Assembly: GCA_963716235.1 (NCBI GenBank)
Contig: CAVQTE010000035.1
Coordinates: 1 to 64,000 of the forward strand
DNA from: Sva-07 sp963716235
GTDB taxonomy: Bacteria > Actinomycetota > Acidimicrobiia > Acidimicrobiales > Ilumatobacteraceae
Direction: 5' to 3'
DNA length: 64,000 nt
This document shows, piece by piece, positions 16,624-25,540 of the stretch. Each line of letters begins with the position of its first letter. Positions within the stretch are counted from its first letter, which is position 1. The notes under the pieces were generated by a model, which worked only from the letters and a program-made list of their open reading frames with translations, had not been told where the DNA came from and did no database searches. The position numbers and the translations under genes were made by a program.

Positions 16624-16983
16624 ATGACAAGTCAGCATCCGGCCACCGTGGCCGACAGCCTCACCGTGCACGGCGATCTGTATGACGGCGATGTCGAACG
16701 AATCGTCGATCACTGGGCCAAACTCGATGTCCGGCTCCGCTCGTTCGACGCCGGCACCGTCGCCCTCGATCTCTTCGTCAAGGACCGCGACACCAAGAGC
16801 CAACACGTGACGCTCGATGTCAAGATCGAGGGTCACGCTCCGCTGGTGGCGACATCCTCGAGCGCCGATCTGGAGCACGCTTTCAACGAGGTGCGTGACG
16901 AGATGATCCGTCAGCTCACCGACATGAAGACCAAGACCGAACCGCGCCGCAACAAGCACCTGCGCGACATCCCGAAAGGCTGA
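16624..16983 (+). CDS. HPF/RaiA (S30EA)-like ribosome-associated protein
   Basis: A 119-residue protein with the HPF/YfiA-like pattern: an N-terminal beta strand, the helix DVERIVDHWAKLDVRL, strands with VALDLFVKDRD and HVTLDVKIEGH, then the helix DLEHAFNEVRDEMIRQLTDM and a basic tail. Such proteins bind 30S subunits and silence ribosomes in stationary phase. Only the N-terminal domain is present; the C-terminal dimerisation domain of long HPF is missing. The ATG is preceded by GGGAG. Match to the family is moderate. Confidence 0.65.
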   Translation: MTSQHPATVADSLTVHGDLYDGDVERIVDHWAKLDVRLRSFDAGTVALDLFVKDRDTKSQHVTLDVKIEGHAPLVATSSSADLEHAFNEVRDEMIRQLTDMKTKTEPRRNKHLRDIPKG

Positions 16984-16990
16984 GCCGACC

Positions 16991-18283
16991 TCACTGCGCT
17001 TCGTCGGGCATGTGGATCTCGACGCGCGGGCAGTGTTCCAGCATGTCGGCGATGGCGTCGGTGACCGCCGCCAGGTCGATGTCGGCCATGAACGTCATCA
17101 GCGTGAGGTGGCTGAGGATCCACCCGGGGTCGGTGGCCCACGGTGGTGCGAACTGAGCCGGGCGGACGAGTCCCTGGCTGCGGAGTTCACCGAGCGCAGG
17201 AATCGCGAACAGATCGAGCTTGCCCACGAACAGCAGACCGATCGTGTCGGCGCGCCCGGCGCGGAACGCCACGCGGATGAACGTTGCCACCTGGAGGTAG
17301 CCGGAGAGATAGGCGCAGTCCTTGGTGAACGGTGCGCCGCCGGTCATCGGTGCGCCTCGGAAGATCCGACGGGTGGATTCGAATGCCTGCTCGGGGTCGG
17401 CGCTGCGCTCGAGGAACCATCGGTACAGCTCGATGAAGTCCGCGCCGTCGATCACCATCTGGACCGCGAGGATCCGGTCGGCGAGTCGTCGAAGACGGTC
17501 CATGCCGAGGGTGCCCGAAACGTACTCCGAGTAGACCGCCAGCCCTTCCTGGGTCCGCGTCGTGCCGGGGTGACCGATCGCGAGAATCGGGATGTCGGTC
17601 TGTGCGCGCCCGTTGAGGCCGGTGGCGACGTGGATGAACGCCTCGTGGTTCAGGAGCTGCGAAGCATCCTTCTGGGTGAACTTGGCGTCACGGCGGATCT
17701 TGATCCTGCTCGTCGAGGCAACTGCGTTCGCGGAGAGTTCGTCGACGAGCAGCACCTCGGGAGCCGAGTCGCCGAAGTGGTCCTTCACGGCGACCTCGAT
17801 GAAGGCCGCAACGTCTTCGCCCGTGCGCGTTCGAAGTACGGGCCGGAGCAAGGCTGCCTGGTGCAGGTCGTCGATCGCCCCGTGTACCTTCCACGCGAGA
17901 TCGAGTGGAGTTGCGGGGTCGTAGCGCAGTGGCTGACTCGGTACTCCATACAGTCTGCGGCTGTACGCGTGGAAGGCGGGGGTGCCGAGCGACGACAACA
18001 TGAGTGCGGTCGATTCGATCGAGGTGGCCTCGCGATCGAGCCAGTCGTCGACCACGTTGCCAGGGCGCAGGAGACGTCGAGCGGCATCGACGCCGTCGAT
18101 CACCGGGGTCGGATCGATCGTTGCGTACGTCGGCTCCGGGAGCTTGTCGGCCCCGCCCGCCAGGAACTCCTCGCGCAGCTCGCCCGGCCAGGCGAGGGCA
18201 GACAGCACTCTCATCGGCTTGGCCACGTCGTGCAGGATCCGGGCCGCCTGGCGATAGCGGTCCTGTGCGGTCTCGTTCGTCAT
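16991..18283 (-). CDS. QEGLA-motif (DUF1704) metallopeptidase-like protein
   Basis: A 430-residue protein of the family annotated in bacteria as flavohemoglobin expression-modulating QEGLA motif protein. It has HEAFIH (His213, Glu214, His218), a zinc-peptidase-like HExxxH, followed by TQEGLAVYSEY (Gln245-Ala249). The eukaryotic relative MATCAP is a tubulin tyrosine carboxypeptidase, so a peptidase function is reasonable, but the bacterial substrate is unknown. It ends 7 bases from the HPF-like gene and is divergent from the GAP-family gene. Confidence 0.8.
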   Translation of the reverse strand: MTNETAQDRYRQAARILHDVAKPMRVLSALAWPGELREEFLAGGADKLPEPTYATIDPTPVIDGVDAARRLLRPGNVVDDWLDREATSIESTALMLSSLGTPAFHAYSRRLYGVPSQPLRYDPATPLDLAWKVHGAIDDLHQAALLRPVLRTRTGEDVAAFIEVAVKDHFGDSAPEVLLVDELSANAVASTSRIKIRRDAKFTQKDASQLLNHEAFIHVATGLNGRAQTDIPILAIGHPGTTRTQEGLAVYSEYVSGTLGMDRLRRLADRILAVQMVIDGADFIELYRWFLERSADPEQAFESTRRIFRGAPMTGGAPFTKDCAYLSGYLQVATFIRVAFRAGRADTIGLLFVGKLDLFAIPALGELRSQGLVRPAQFAPPWATDPGWILSHLTLMTFMADIDLAAVTDAIADMLEHCPRVEIHMPDEAQ

Positions 18284-18415
18284 CGGCGCAGTATTCCATG
18301 AGGGTCGCGGACGTCACCAGACGATCGCCGAGGTCCCCTTCGATGGACGTGACCACCCATTCGGCTACGGTCAGCGAGTATCGAGACGATGGCGCGATCA
18401 GGGAGAACGTGACGC

Positions 18416-19081
18416 ATGGGTGCCGCAATCGGACAGATCTTGCCGTTCGCGATCGGGGTCGCGATCAGCCCGATCCCGATCGTTGCGCTGATCCTCATGC
18501 TGTTCTCGTCGTCGGCGAAGAGCAACAGCGTGGCGTTCGCGCTGGGGTGGGTTCTCGGCCTCGCGCTGGTCGGCCTGATCGTGCTTGCCATCGGCCTCGA
18601 GTCGAGCAACAGCGGGGAGTCCGACGCCTCGGCAACGATCAAGGTGGTGCTCGGGCTGCTGCTGCTCGTGGCGGCCGTGCGGCAATGGCGGTCGCGACCA
18701 CGCGACGGCGAGGAGCCGGAAATGCCGGCGTGGATGAACGCCATCGAGTCGTTTGCCCCCAGCAAGGCCCTTGGCGTCGGCTTGCTCCTGTCTGGGGCCA
18801 ACCCGAAGAATCTCGCTCTGACGGTGGGTGCTGCGGCCACCATCTCGTCAGCCGGACTCGACTCGACCGACGAGTACGTCACGCTGGCCGTGTACGTGTT
18901 GATCGCCTCGATCACGATCATCGCCCCGGTGGCCTACTACCTGATCCTCGGCGAGCGGGCCGATCCACCGCTGGCCGAGGCCAAGGGTTGGCTGCTCGCC
19001 AACAACAACACCGTCATGTTCGTGTTGCTGCTCGTCTTCGGGTTCAAGCTGCTCGGCGACGGTCTCGCCGTACTGCTCTGA
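18416..19081 (+). CDS. GAP-family (Sap/LysE-like) integral membrane protein
   Basis: A 221-residue protein with six predicted membrane helices: FAIGVAISPIPIVALILMLF, ALGWVLGLALVGLIVLAIGL and four more. A short charged loop lies at about 95-105. The pattern PSKALGVGLLLSGANPKNLAL resembles the GAP family, which includes the mycobacterial sulfolipid-addressing protein Sap and glycopeptidolipid-transport protein Gap. A role in moving a lipid or small solute is likely; the substrate is unknown. It is followed at 46 bases by the aldolase gene. Confidence 0.75.
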   Translation: MGAAIGQILPFAIGVAISPIPIVALILMLFSSSAKSNSVAFALGWVLGLALVGLIVLAIGLESSNSGESDASATIKVVLGLLLLVAAVRQWRSRPRDGEEPEMPAWMNAIESFAPSKALGVGLLLSGANPKNLALTVGAAATISSAGLDSTDEYVTLAVYVLIASITIIAPVAYYLILGERADPPLAEAKGWLLANNNTVMFVLLLVFGFKLLGDGLAVLL

Positions 19082-19127
19082 CGTGGGGGTGATCGAGCGT
19101 GTCCGGCCCGGGCGTTCGATAGTAGGT

Positions 19128-20030
19128 ATGTCGGCGGTGCTCCTGCCCTTCGCCGCCGATGGCGGCATCGACTGGCAGGCAACCGAAGCGCACATCGCGC
19201 GGACCTCGGTTGTGGGCCTCACACCGGCCGTCAACATGGATACCGGTTACGTCCAGCTGCTCGGGGAGGCCGACAAGCTCCGGGTGCTCGATCTCGCGGC
19301 CGACGTCACTGGCGGCCGCTTCGTCGCCGGCGCGTACGTGGCCGATTCCGCCGGATCGTCCTTCGATCTGGCGGGCTACGTGTCGGCATCTGCTGCCATC
19401 GTCGATCGCGGAGGAACGCCGGTGGTGTTCCCTTCGCACGGGCTCAACTCGCTCGACGACGAGGGGTGGGTAGCGGCTCTCACCGCCATCGGTGGGGAGG
19501 TCGACCGGTTCATCGGGTTCGAGCTGGGGGCGATGTTCGTTCCGTACGGCCGGATCCCGTCGCTCGAGGCGTACGAGGGTCTCCTGGGGATCGCCTCGTG
19601 CATCGGCGCCAAGCACTCGTCGTTGAGCCGCGGGCTCGAGTGGGATCGACTCGAGCTCCGAGATCGTGTGCGGCCCGACTTCGCCGTCCTGACCGGCAAC
19701 GACCTGGCGATCGACATGGTGATGTACGGCTCTGACTACCTCCTCGGTCTGTCGACGTTCGCGCCGGGCGCTTTTGCCGTTCGCGACCGGCTGTGGGCAG
19801 CAGGTGATCCTCGCTTTCACGAGCTGAACGATCTCCTCCAATACCTCGGGGCCTTCGCCTTCCGCGCCCCTGTGCCCGGCTATCGCCATGACGCTGCCAT
19901 GTGGTTCGAGTTGCGTGGTTGGGCACGGTCCGACGGCACCCCACCGTCGGTGCCGCGGCGACCAGAATCCGATCGAGACGTACTGGCCGACATCCTCCAA
20001 CGGATCAAGATGTGGGAGGAGCTGACGTGA
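19128..20030 (+). CDS. Dihydrodipicolinate synthase-family aldolase
   Basis: A 300-residue TIM-barrel protein. It starts MSAVLLPFAADGGIDW, as in DHDPS/N-acetylneuraminate lyase relatives, and has a Schiff-base lysine candidate in the segment SCIGAKHSSLSRGLEW. The usual glycine-rich GxxGE loop is altered (NMDTGYVQLL), so the keto-acid substrate may not be the classical one. Its stop overlaps the next gene's GTG by four bases, pointing to a shared pathway with the flavin oxidoreductase. Likely a catabolic lyase rather than lysine synthesis. Confidence 0.75.
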   Translation: MSAVLLPFAADGGIDWQATEAHIARTSVVGLTPAVNMDTGYVQLLGEADKLRVLDLAADVTGGRFVAGAYVADSAGSSFDLAGYVSASAAIVDRGGTPVVFPSHGLNSLDDEGWVAALTAIGGEVDRFIGFELGAMFVPYGRIPSLEAYEGLLGIASCIGAKHSSLSRGLEWDRLELRDRVRPDFAVLTGNDLAIDMVMYGSDYLLGLSTFAPGAFAVRDRLWAAGDPRFHELNDLLQYLGAFAFRAPVPGYRHDAAMWFELRGWARSDGTPPSVPRRPESDRDVLADILQRIKMWEELT

Positions 20031-21439
20031 CCGTTCGTTTCACCCAGGTGAAGAAGCTCGACACCGTCGGCGCGTTTCGGGCGCACTGCGACCAGCTGGG
20101 GATCGAGATCCCGATCGCTGAGACCGTCGATGCCGCGGGAGCACTCGCGCGGCCGGTGTCCATCAGCGACGGCGCCGGCGCAACCCTGTCGTCGCCGAAC
20201 CGGTTCGCCGTGCTGCCGATGGAGGGATGGGACGGTACGACGGCCGGCCAGCCGACCGATCTCGTGCGACGGCGCTGGCGACGATTTGCATCGAGTGGGT
20301 GCGGGTTGGTCTGGGGTGAGGCAACGGCGGTACGGCCCGACGGTCGCGCCAATCCGAATCAGCTGGTTCTCGACGAGACCACCGTCGACGAGATCGCTGC
20401 GCTGAGGCGGTTGCTCGATCCCGAGCAGGTCGCGGGGCTGCAGCTGACCCACTCGGGCCGATGGTCGCGGCCCACCGGGACACCGCTCCCACGCACCGCG
20501 TACCGGCATCCGCTACTCGATCAGCGGGCGGGAGTCGAGGAACGAGCGGTCTTCACCGACGACGAACTCGACGCGCTGGCCGAGGAGTACGTCGCGGCCG
20601 CGGTGCTCGCACAACAGGCGGGATTCGACTTCGTCGACGTCAAGCACTGCCACGGATACCTCCTGCACGAGCTGTTGTCGGCGTACGAACGCGAGGGTCG
20701 CTACGGCGGTGACCTGGCCGGCCGAGCCGAATTCCTCCGCGTCGTCGTCGCCGGCATCCGCGAGCGGGCACCCGGGTTGGCCATCGGAGTCCGTCTGTCC
20801 GCGTTCGATCTGGTCCCGTACACCGCAGGTGAAGGCGGCGTGGGCGTTCCCGAGTCGACCGGACCGTACCGGTACGGATTCGGGGGCGATGGCAGCGGAT
20901 TGGGTATCGACCTCACCGAGACCCATGCGCTGCTCGACCGGTTCGTCGATCTCGGCATCGGACTGGTCAGCACCACGGCGGGGAGCCCGTACTACAACCC
21001 CCACATCCAGCGTCCGGCCTACTTCCCACCGTCGGACGGGTATCAGCCGCCCGAGGATCCGCTGGTCGGGGTCGCCCGGCAGCTGGCGGTCACCCGTGAG
21101 CTCACATCGGCACATCCGGAGCTCACGATCATCGGGTCGGGATACTCGTACCTGCAGGACTGGCTGGTCCACGTCGGTCACGCGGTGGTCGAGGAGGGCG
21201 GCGCGTCGATGGTCGGCCTCGGCCGGATGATCCTGTCGTATCCCGAGCTCGCCGCGGACGCCCTGGCGGCTCGTCCACTCGACGCTCGTCTGATCTGCCG
21301 GACGTTCAGCGACTGCACGACGGCGCCCCGCGCCGGGCTCGTGTCGGGCTGCTATCCGCTCGACCCGTTCTACAAGGCGCACCCGCAGCGGGTGGATTTG
21401 ACCCGGGCGAAGCAGGCCGCGAAGCAGCGCCTGCGCTGA
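20027..21439 (+). CDS. NADH:flavin oxidoreductase, Old Yellow Enzyme family
   Basis: A 470-residue FMN-dependent TIM barrel of the OYE group. Typical features are NRFAVLPMEGWD near the start, the active-site segment GFDFVDVKHCHGYLLHELLS, and the C-terminal phosphate-binding stretch SMVGLGRMILSYPEL. Family members reduce activated C=C bonds or remove aromatic substituents. The Cys-rich end (CRTFSDCTTA then GC) is reminiscent of the Fe-S type but lacks the normal CxxCxxxC spacing. It is translationally coupled to the DHDPS-like gene. Confidence 0.88.
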   Translation: MTVRFTQVKKLDTVGAFRAHCDQLGIEIPIAETVDAAGALARPVSISDGAGATLSSPNRFAVLPMEGWDGTTAGQPTDLVRRRWRRFASSGCGLVWGEATAVRPDGRANPNQLVLDETTVDEIAALRRLLDPEQVAGLQLTHSGRWSRPTGTPLPRTAYRHPLLDQRAGVEERAVFTDDELDALAEEYVAAAVLAQQAGFDFVDVKHCHGYLLHELLSAYEREGRYGGDLAGRAEFLRVVVAGIRERAPGLAIGVRLSAFDLVPYTAGEGGVGVPESTGPYRYGFGGDGSGLGIDLTETHALLDRFVDLGIGLVSTTAGSPYYNPHIQRPAYFPPSDGYQPPEDPLVGVARQLAVTRELTSAHPELTIIGSGYSYLQDWLVHVGHAVVEEGGASMVGLGRMILSYPELAADALAARPLDARLICRTFSDCTTAPRAGLVSGCYPLDPFYKAHPQRVDLTRAKQAAKQRLR

Positions 21440-21481
21440 GGTCGAATCGGGATGGCAGAATGGGGTCGACGGAGGTGACGA

Positions 21482-22423
21482 GTGGTTCAGACCATCCAGC
21501 CAGCGATCTCGATCCAGGGCCTCGTGAAGACGTTCGGCTCGACCCGGGCGCTCGACGGTCTCGATCTCGACGTGGCCCAGGGCGAGGTGCATGGCTACCT
21601 CGGTCCGAACGGTTCCGGCAAGACCGTCACGATCCGCATCCTGCTCGGTCTGCTCCGCGCCGACAGCGGCAGCGTGACGCTCCTCGGCGGTGATCCGTGG
21701 GGCGACGCCGTGAACCTGCATCGTCGGCTCGCCTACGTGCCCGGCGACGTGAACCTCTGGCCGAATCTCTCGGGTGGCGAGACGATCGACCTGCTCGCTC
21801 GGCTGCGCGGCGGGGTCGACAGGGAGCGTCGGAATGACCTCGTGGAGCGCCTGGCGCTCGACCCGCGCAAGAAGAGTCGTACCTACTCCAAGGGAAACCG
21901 GCAGAAGGTGGCGCTGATCGCCGCGTTGTCGTCGCGGGCCGAGCTGCTCCTGCTCGACGAACCGACGGCAGGGCTCGATCCGCTCATGGAGTCGGTCTTC
22001 CAGGACTGCATCCTCGACGCAACGCGGGAAGGGCGCACGGTGTTGCTGTCGAGCCACATCCTGGCGGAGGTGGAGAAGCTCTGTGATCGCGTCACGATCA
22101 TCCGGCAGGGACGCGCGGTCCAGACGGGCACCCTCGACGAGCTGCGTTACCTGACTCGGACGACGGTCGATGCGACCACGGATCGGCCCGTCCGCGACCT
22201 CGAGAGCCTCGACGGTGTCCACCACGTGAGCGAGACCGACGGCCACGTGCGCTTCGACGTCGACGGACCGGCACTCGGCGCCGCGGTCGCGCACCTGTCG
22301 ACCTTCGGCATCCGCTCGCTCGTGAGCCAGCCTCCGACCCTGGAGGAGTTGTTCCTGCGTCACTACGGCGACGAATTGGCGGCCATGGATGTCGACGTCG
22401 GCGACGAGGTGGGCACGCCATGA
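21482..22423 (+). CDS. ABC exporter ATP-binding protein (antibiotic-type)
   Basis: A 313-residue ATPase with GPNGSGKT (Walker A), a signature region that departs from LSGGQ (YSKGNRQK), LLLLDEPTAGLDP (Walker B) and SSHILAEVEKLCDRV (H-loop). The C-terminal 90 residues form a regulatory extension common in drug exporters. GTG 21482 is preceded by GGAGGTG at good spacing. Its stop overlaps the permease ATG by four bases, and it follows the OYE gene by 42 bases. Confidence 0.92.
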   Translation: MVQTIQPAISIQGLVKTFGSTRALDGLDLDVAQGEVHGYLGPNGSGKTVTIRILLGLLRADSGSVTLLGGDPWGDAVNLHRRLAYVPGDVNLWPNLSGGETIDLLARLRGGVDRERRNDLVERLALDPRKKSRTYSKGNRQKVALIAALSSRAELLLLDEPTAGLDPLMESVFQDCILDATREGRTVLLSSHILAEVEKLCDRVTIIRQGRAVQTGTLDELRYLTRTTVDATTDRPVRDLESLDGVHHVSETDGHVRFDVDGPALGAAVAHLSTFGIRSLVSQPPTLEELFLRHYGDELAAMDVDVGDEVGTP

Positions 22424-24093
22424 CCGGAGTGTCCACGCTCGAGCGGCGAGAGCCGTCACCAGCCGTGCGGCCCGAGTCTGGTTCCGCTCGTCGATCCGAC
22501 GGCCACCACTCGACGGCGGGGATCGGTCGGCTCGTGCGGCTGGTGCTCCGCCGCGACCGGCTGCGGATCGCCATGTGGTGCACGGCCATCGTCGGGCTGA
22601 TCCTCGTCACTGCGGCCAGCATCACCGGGATGTACCAGACCCCGGCGGAGCTCGAGACCTACGGACGCCTGGTGCGCGGCAACTCGGCGTTGATCGTCCA
22701 GTCGGGTCCGGGCTACGGCCTCGACGATCCGACGACCGGCGCCGTCATGATGAACGAGGTCGCCATCTGGACGGTCATCGGCGTGTCGCTGATGAGTGTG
22801 TTCATGACCATTCGTCACACACGTACCGAGGAGGAGTCGGAGCGTGCCGAGCTGGTCCGTGCGGCCCCGGTCGGACGGCACGCACCGTTGGGTGCCGCGA
22901 TGATCGGGGTCGCGATCGCCGATGCGGTGGTGGCGATCGGCAGTGCTCTGGCCCTGGTCGCCTACGGGCTCCCGTCGTCGGGCTCGATCGCGTTCGGACT
23001 GTCGATCTTCGCAGCGGGCATGGTGTTCGCCGGCGTCGCCGCGGTCGCCGCGCAAGTGGCCAGCGGGTCGCGGGCCGCGCTCGCCATGGGGGGCGTCGTA
23101 CTCGGCCTGTCGTTCGTGTTGCGAGCAATCGGAGACGTCGGCAACGGGGTGCTGTCGTGGGCGTCACCGATCGGATGGGCGCAGTCGATCCGGGCATACG
23201 CCGATGAACGGTGGTGGGTCCTCGCACTCCCGGTCCTCGCGACCACGGGTCTGGTGGTGGCCGCCGTCGCGCTGGCGGATCGCCGTGATTTCGGTGCTGG
23301 TCTCGTCCCCCAACGCCCCGGTCCTGCCGCGGCCGGGTCACGGCTCGCGAGCCCGTTCGGCTTGGCAGTGCGCCTCCAGCGCGCCTCGGTGATCGGTTGG
23401 GCGAGTGGCGCCGGCCTGATCGCGTTCTTCTACGGCATCGTTGCAGACCAGGCCGAATCGATGATCCAGGACGATCCGAGCCTGGCCGACTTCCTGGCCC
23501 AACTCGCCGGCGCCTCGATCACCGATGCCTTCTTGGCCACCTCGGTCCTCATCCTGGCGCTCATCGTGACCGGCTTCACCATCTCCTCGGTGCTGCGGCT
23601 TCGCTCCGAGGAGCTGGCGGGTCGGACGGATGGCCTCCTGGCCACGGCAGTTGCTCGCAGGAGACTCGCGCTCGGTCACCTCATGGTGGCGGTGATCGGA
23701 ACCGTCGGGATCATGCTGATCACCGGCGCGTCCCTCGGGCTGGGCTTCGCGCTCGTGTCGGGCGACACCTCGCAGATCGGTCGGCTGCTCGCTGCCGCCC
23801 TGGTCATGGTTCCGGCGATGCTCGTGATCGCCGGCGGTACCTTCGCGCTGTACGGGCTGGCTCCACGCTGGTCGCTCGTGATCTGGGGGTTCTACGCGTG
23901 GGTGATGGTCGCCGGAACGCTCGCTTCGGTGCTCCAGCTGCCAGGTTGGGCGCTCGACCTGTCACCGTTCCAACACGTACCGGCACTTCCGGCGGCACCG
24001 ATGTCGTGGATGCCGGTCGCGGTGCTGGTGATGGTGGCGCTCGGGTTGGTCGTGGTGGGGCTGGTCGCACTCGACCGTCGCGACATGTCATGA
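22420..24093 (+). CDS. ABC exporter permease, polyketide-antibiotic exporter (TnrB3) type
   Basis: A 557-residue membrane protein with about 12 hydrophobic segments in two repeats. Its length and the HTRTEEESERAELVRAAPVGR loop match the COG3559-type permeases annotated as exporters of polyketide antibiotics, found next to ATPases such as the preceding gene. An Arg-rich N-terminal cytoplasmic region of about 50 residues precedes the first helix. The natural substrate is unknown; self-resistance or lipid export are options. Confidence 0.85.
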   Translation: MTGVSTLERREPSPAVRPESGSARRSDGHHSTAGIGRLVRLVLRRDRLRIAMWCTAIVGLILVTAASITGMYQTPAELETYGRLVRGNSALIVQSGPGYGLDDPTTGAVMMNEVAIWTVIGVSLMSVFMTIRHTRTEEESERAELVRAAPVGRHAPLGAAMIGVAIADAVVAIGSALALVAYGLPSSGSIAFGLSIFAAGMVFAGVAAVAAQVASGSRAALAMGGVVLGLSFVLRAIGDVGNGVLSWASPIGWAQSIRAYADERWWVLALPVLATTGLVVAAVALADRRDFGAGLVPQRPGPAAAGSRLASPFGLAVRLQRASVIGWASGAGLIAFFYGIVADQAESMIQDDPSLADFLAQLAGASITDAFLATSVLILALIVTGFTISSVLRLRSEELAGRTDGLLATAVARRRLALGHLMVAVIGTVGIMLITGASLGLGFALVSGDTSQIGRLLAAALVMVPAMLVIAGGTFALYGLAPRWSLVIWGFYAWVMVAGTLASVLQLPGWALDLSPFQHVPALPAAPMSWMPVAVLVMVALGLVVVGLVALDRRDMS

Positions 24094-24148
24094 GCACGTT
24101 CACCGAGTCGGCGGAGCGTCACGGCCGGCGATGTGGCAGCATCGAGCC

Positions 24149-24530
24149 GTGGGAACATCGCTTCGCGTCACCGGATTCGATCACATCGTCCTCGTCTGTG
24201 CCGATGTCGAGACGACACTCGGGTGGTACTGCGATCTGCTCGGCCTCGAACCGGTGCGCGTCGACCAGTGGCGGCGTGGGGAGGTGTTCTTCCCGTCGTT
24301 GCGCGTGAGCGAGTCCACGATCATCGACCTCATCGCCGGCCAACCGACGCGACGGGCGCCTCGACCACTTCTGTCTCGTGGTCGAACCGATCGATCTCGC
24401 TGCGATTGCCGAATCCGGCGAGTTCGAGGTCGTCGATGGACCAGATCGGCGATTCGGCGCGCTTGGTGACGGCACCTCGTTGTACGTACGTGACCCCGAT
24501 GGCACCGTGGTGGAGTTGCGCCACTACTGA
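24149..24530 (+). pseudogene. VOC/glyoxalase-family protein, frameshifted
   Basis: From GTG 24149 the sequence reads as a VOC protein (LRVTGFDHIVLVCADVETTL, then FFPSLRVSESTIIDLIAGQPT). Near 24346-24352 the sense moves one base on and continues as DGRLDHFCLVVEPIDLAAI and later YVRDPDGTVVELRHY to the TGA at 24528. Removing one C restores a single 126-residue protein with a His (FDH), a second His (LDHF) and a Glu (VELR) as metal ligands. So the gene is either recently broken or there is an indel error in this assembly. Substrate unknown. Confidence 0.8.
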
Positions 24531-24568
24531 GTCACCGAGCGCTCCCGATCGAACCTATTGTTCGTTGC

Positions 24569-25084
24569 ATGGCTGGGTCCGACAGATTTCGAATGGGCCG
24601 GCTGGATCACGTGCACATTCGAGTGCCGGATCGAGCAGCGGCAGCCGCCTGGTACGCAACGCATCTCGGTTTCGAACCGGTCGACGATTTCGACTTCTGG
24701 GCGAATGGCGTGCAGGGCGGGCCACTGCAGATCTCCGCCGACGGGGGCGAAACGATGCTCGCGCTCTTCCAGACCAGCGACGGTCACCCGATGATCACTC
24801 AACAGACCGGTGTCGCCTTCAGCGTCGATGTCGCAATGTTCACATCGTTCACTCGCTCGCTGCCCGGGGGGATCAACAGCCCGCTGGGGCGGCCACTCAT
24901 CGCGAACGACATGATCGACTTCGACATGTGCTGGGCCTTCGATCTTGTCGATCCGTGGGGCAACCAGTACGAACTCAACTGCTACGACTACGAACGGGTA
25001 CGCGCGGAACTCGTCGAAGCCGACGGAATCTCACCCGTTCGGTACTGGCCACGAGAGCTGTACGACTCGCGTTTCGAGAACTGA
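24569..25084 (+). CDS. VOC/glyoxalase-family protein
   Basis: A 171-residue protein with two betaalphabetabetabeta modules. The first starts MGRLDHVHIRVPDRAAAAAWY; the second ends in FDLVDPWGNQYELNCYDY, whose Glu is the usual metal ligand. Such proteins include glyoxalases, ring-cleavage dioxygenases and fosfomycin-resistance enzymes. It may be a paralogue of the frameshifted VOC gene 38 bases upstream, though the two are not obviously close copies. No specific substrate can be assigned. Confidence 0.8.
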   Translation: MAGSDRFRMGRLDHVHIRVPDRAAAAAWYATHLGFEPVDDFDFWANGVQGGPLQISADGGETMLALFQTSDGHPMITQQTGVAFSVDVAMFTSFTRSLPGGINSPLGRPLIANDMIDFDMCWAFDLVDPWGNQYELNCYDYERVRAELVEADGISPVRYWPRELYDSRFEN

Positions 25085-25147
25085 CCTCGAGAAGTCCGCC
25101 CGCAGTGATCGACCGGAGTTGCGGCTCCGGGTGGCTATGGTCCGAGT

Positions 25148-25540
25148 GTGCTCCGAGCTGCCGTTGCTGTCATCGTGATTTCTGCTGCTCCGATGCTCCT
25201 CGCATCGTGCAGCAGCGACGACTCCTCCGAGGCCGTGGCGGGCGGTGAGCCGAGCCGAACGATCGACATCACGGCAACGGAGTACGCCTTCAACGGCGAC
25301 CCGGGAACGATTGCTGCCGGCGACACCATCGAGTTCGCCGTCGAGAACATCGGCCAACTCGACCACTCGCTCGAAGTGCTGTCGTCCGAGGGCCGCTCAC
25401 TGGGACGCACGGAACGAATCCCAGCGGGATCGACCGACAGTGTGACGGTCACGTTCGACACAGCCGGTGCCTATCGCCTGATCTGCGACGTCGATGATCA
25501 CCTGTCGCGTGGTCAGTCGGCAACGATCACCGTCGGCTGA
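25148..25540 (+). CDS. Cupredoxin-like lipoprotein
   Basis: A 130-residue exported lipoprotein: signal peptide with lipobox LLASC (Cys21), then a short acidic linker and a plastocyanin-like beta-sandwich (TEYAFNGDPGTIAAGDTIEF). Type 1 copper ligand candidates are His73 (LDHSLEV), Cys113 and His118 (CDVDDH). At the position of the axial Met there is Gln123 (SRGQS), as in stellacyanin-type sites. It would be an electron carrier or copper binder on the outer face of the membrane. GTG 25148 gives the signal peptide. Confidence 0.75.
   Translation: MLRAAVAVIVISAAPMLLASCSSDDSSEAVAGGEPSRTIDITATEYAFNGDPGTIAAGDTIEFAVENIGQLDHSLEVLSSEGRSLGRTERIPAGSTDSVTVTFDTAGAYRLICDVDDHLSRGQSATITVG

Noticed and set aside
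20513..22459. A 648-codon minus-strand open frame
   Set aside because: Antisense to the flavin oxidoreductase and ABC ATPase, both of which have clear motifs.
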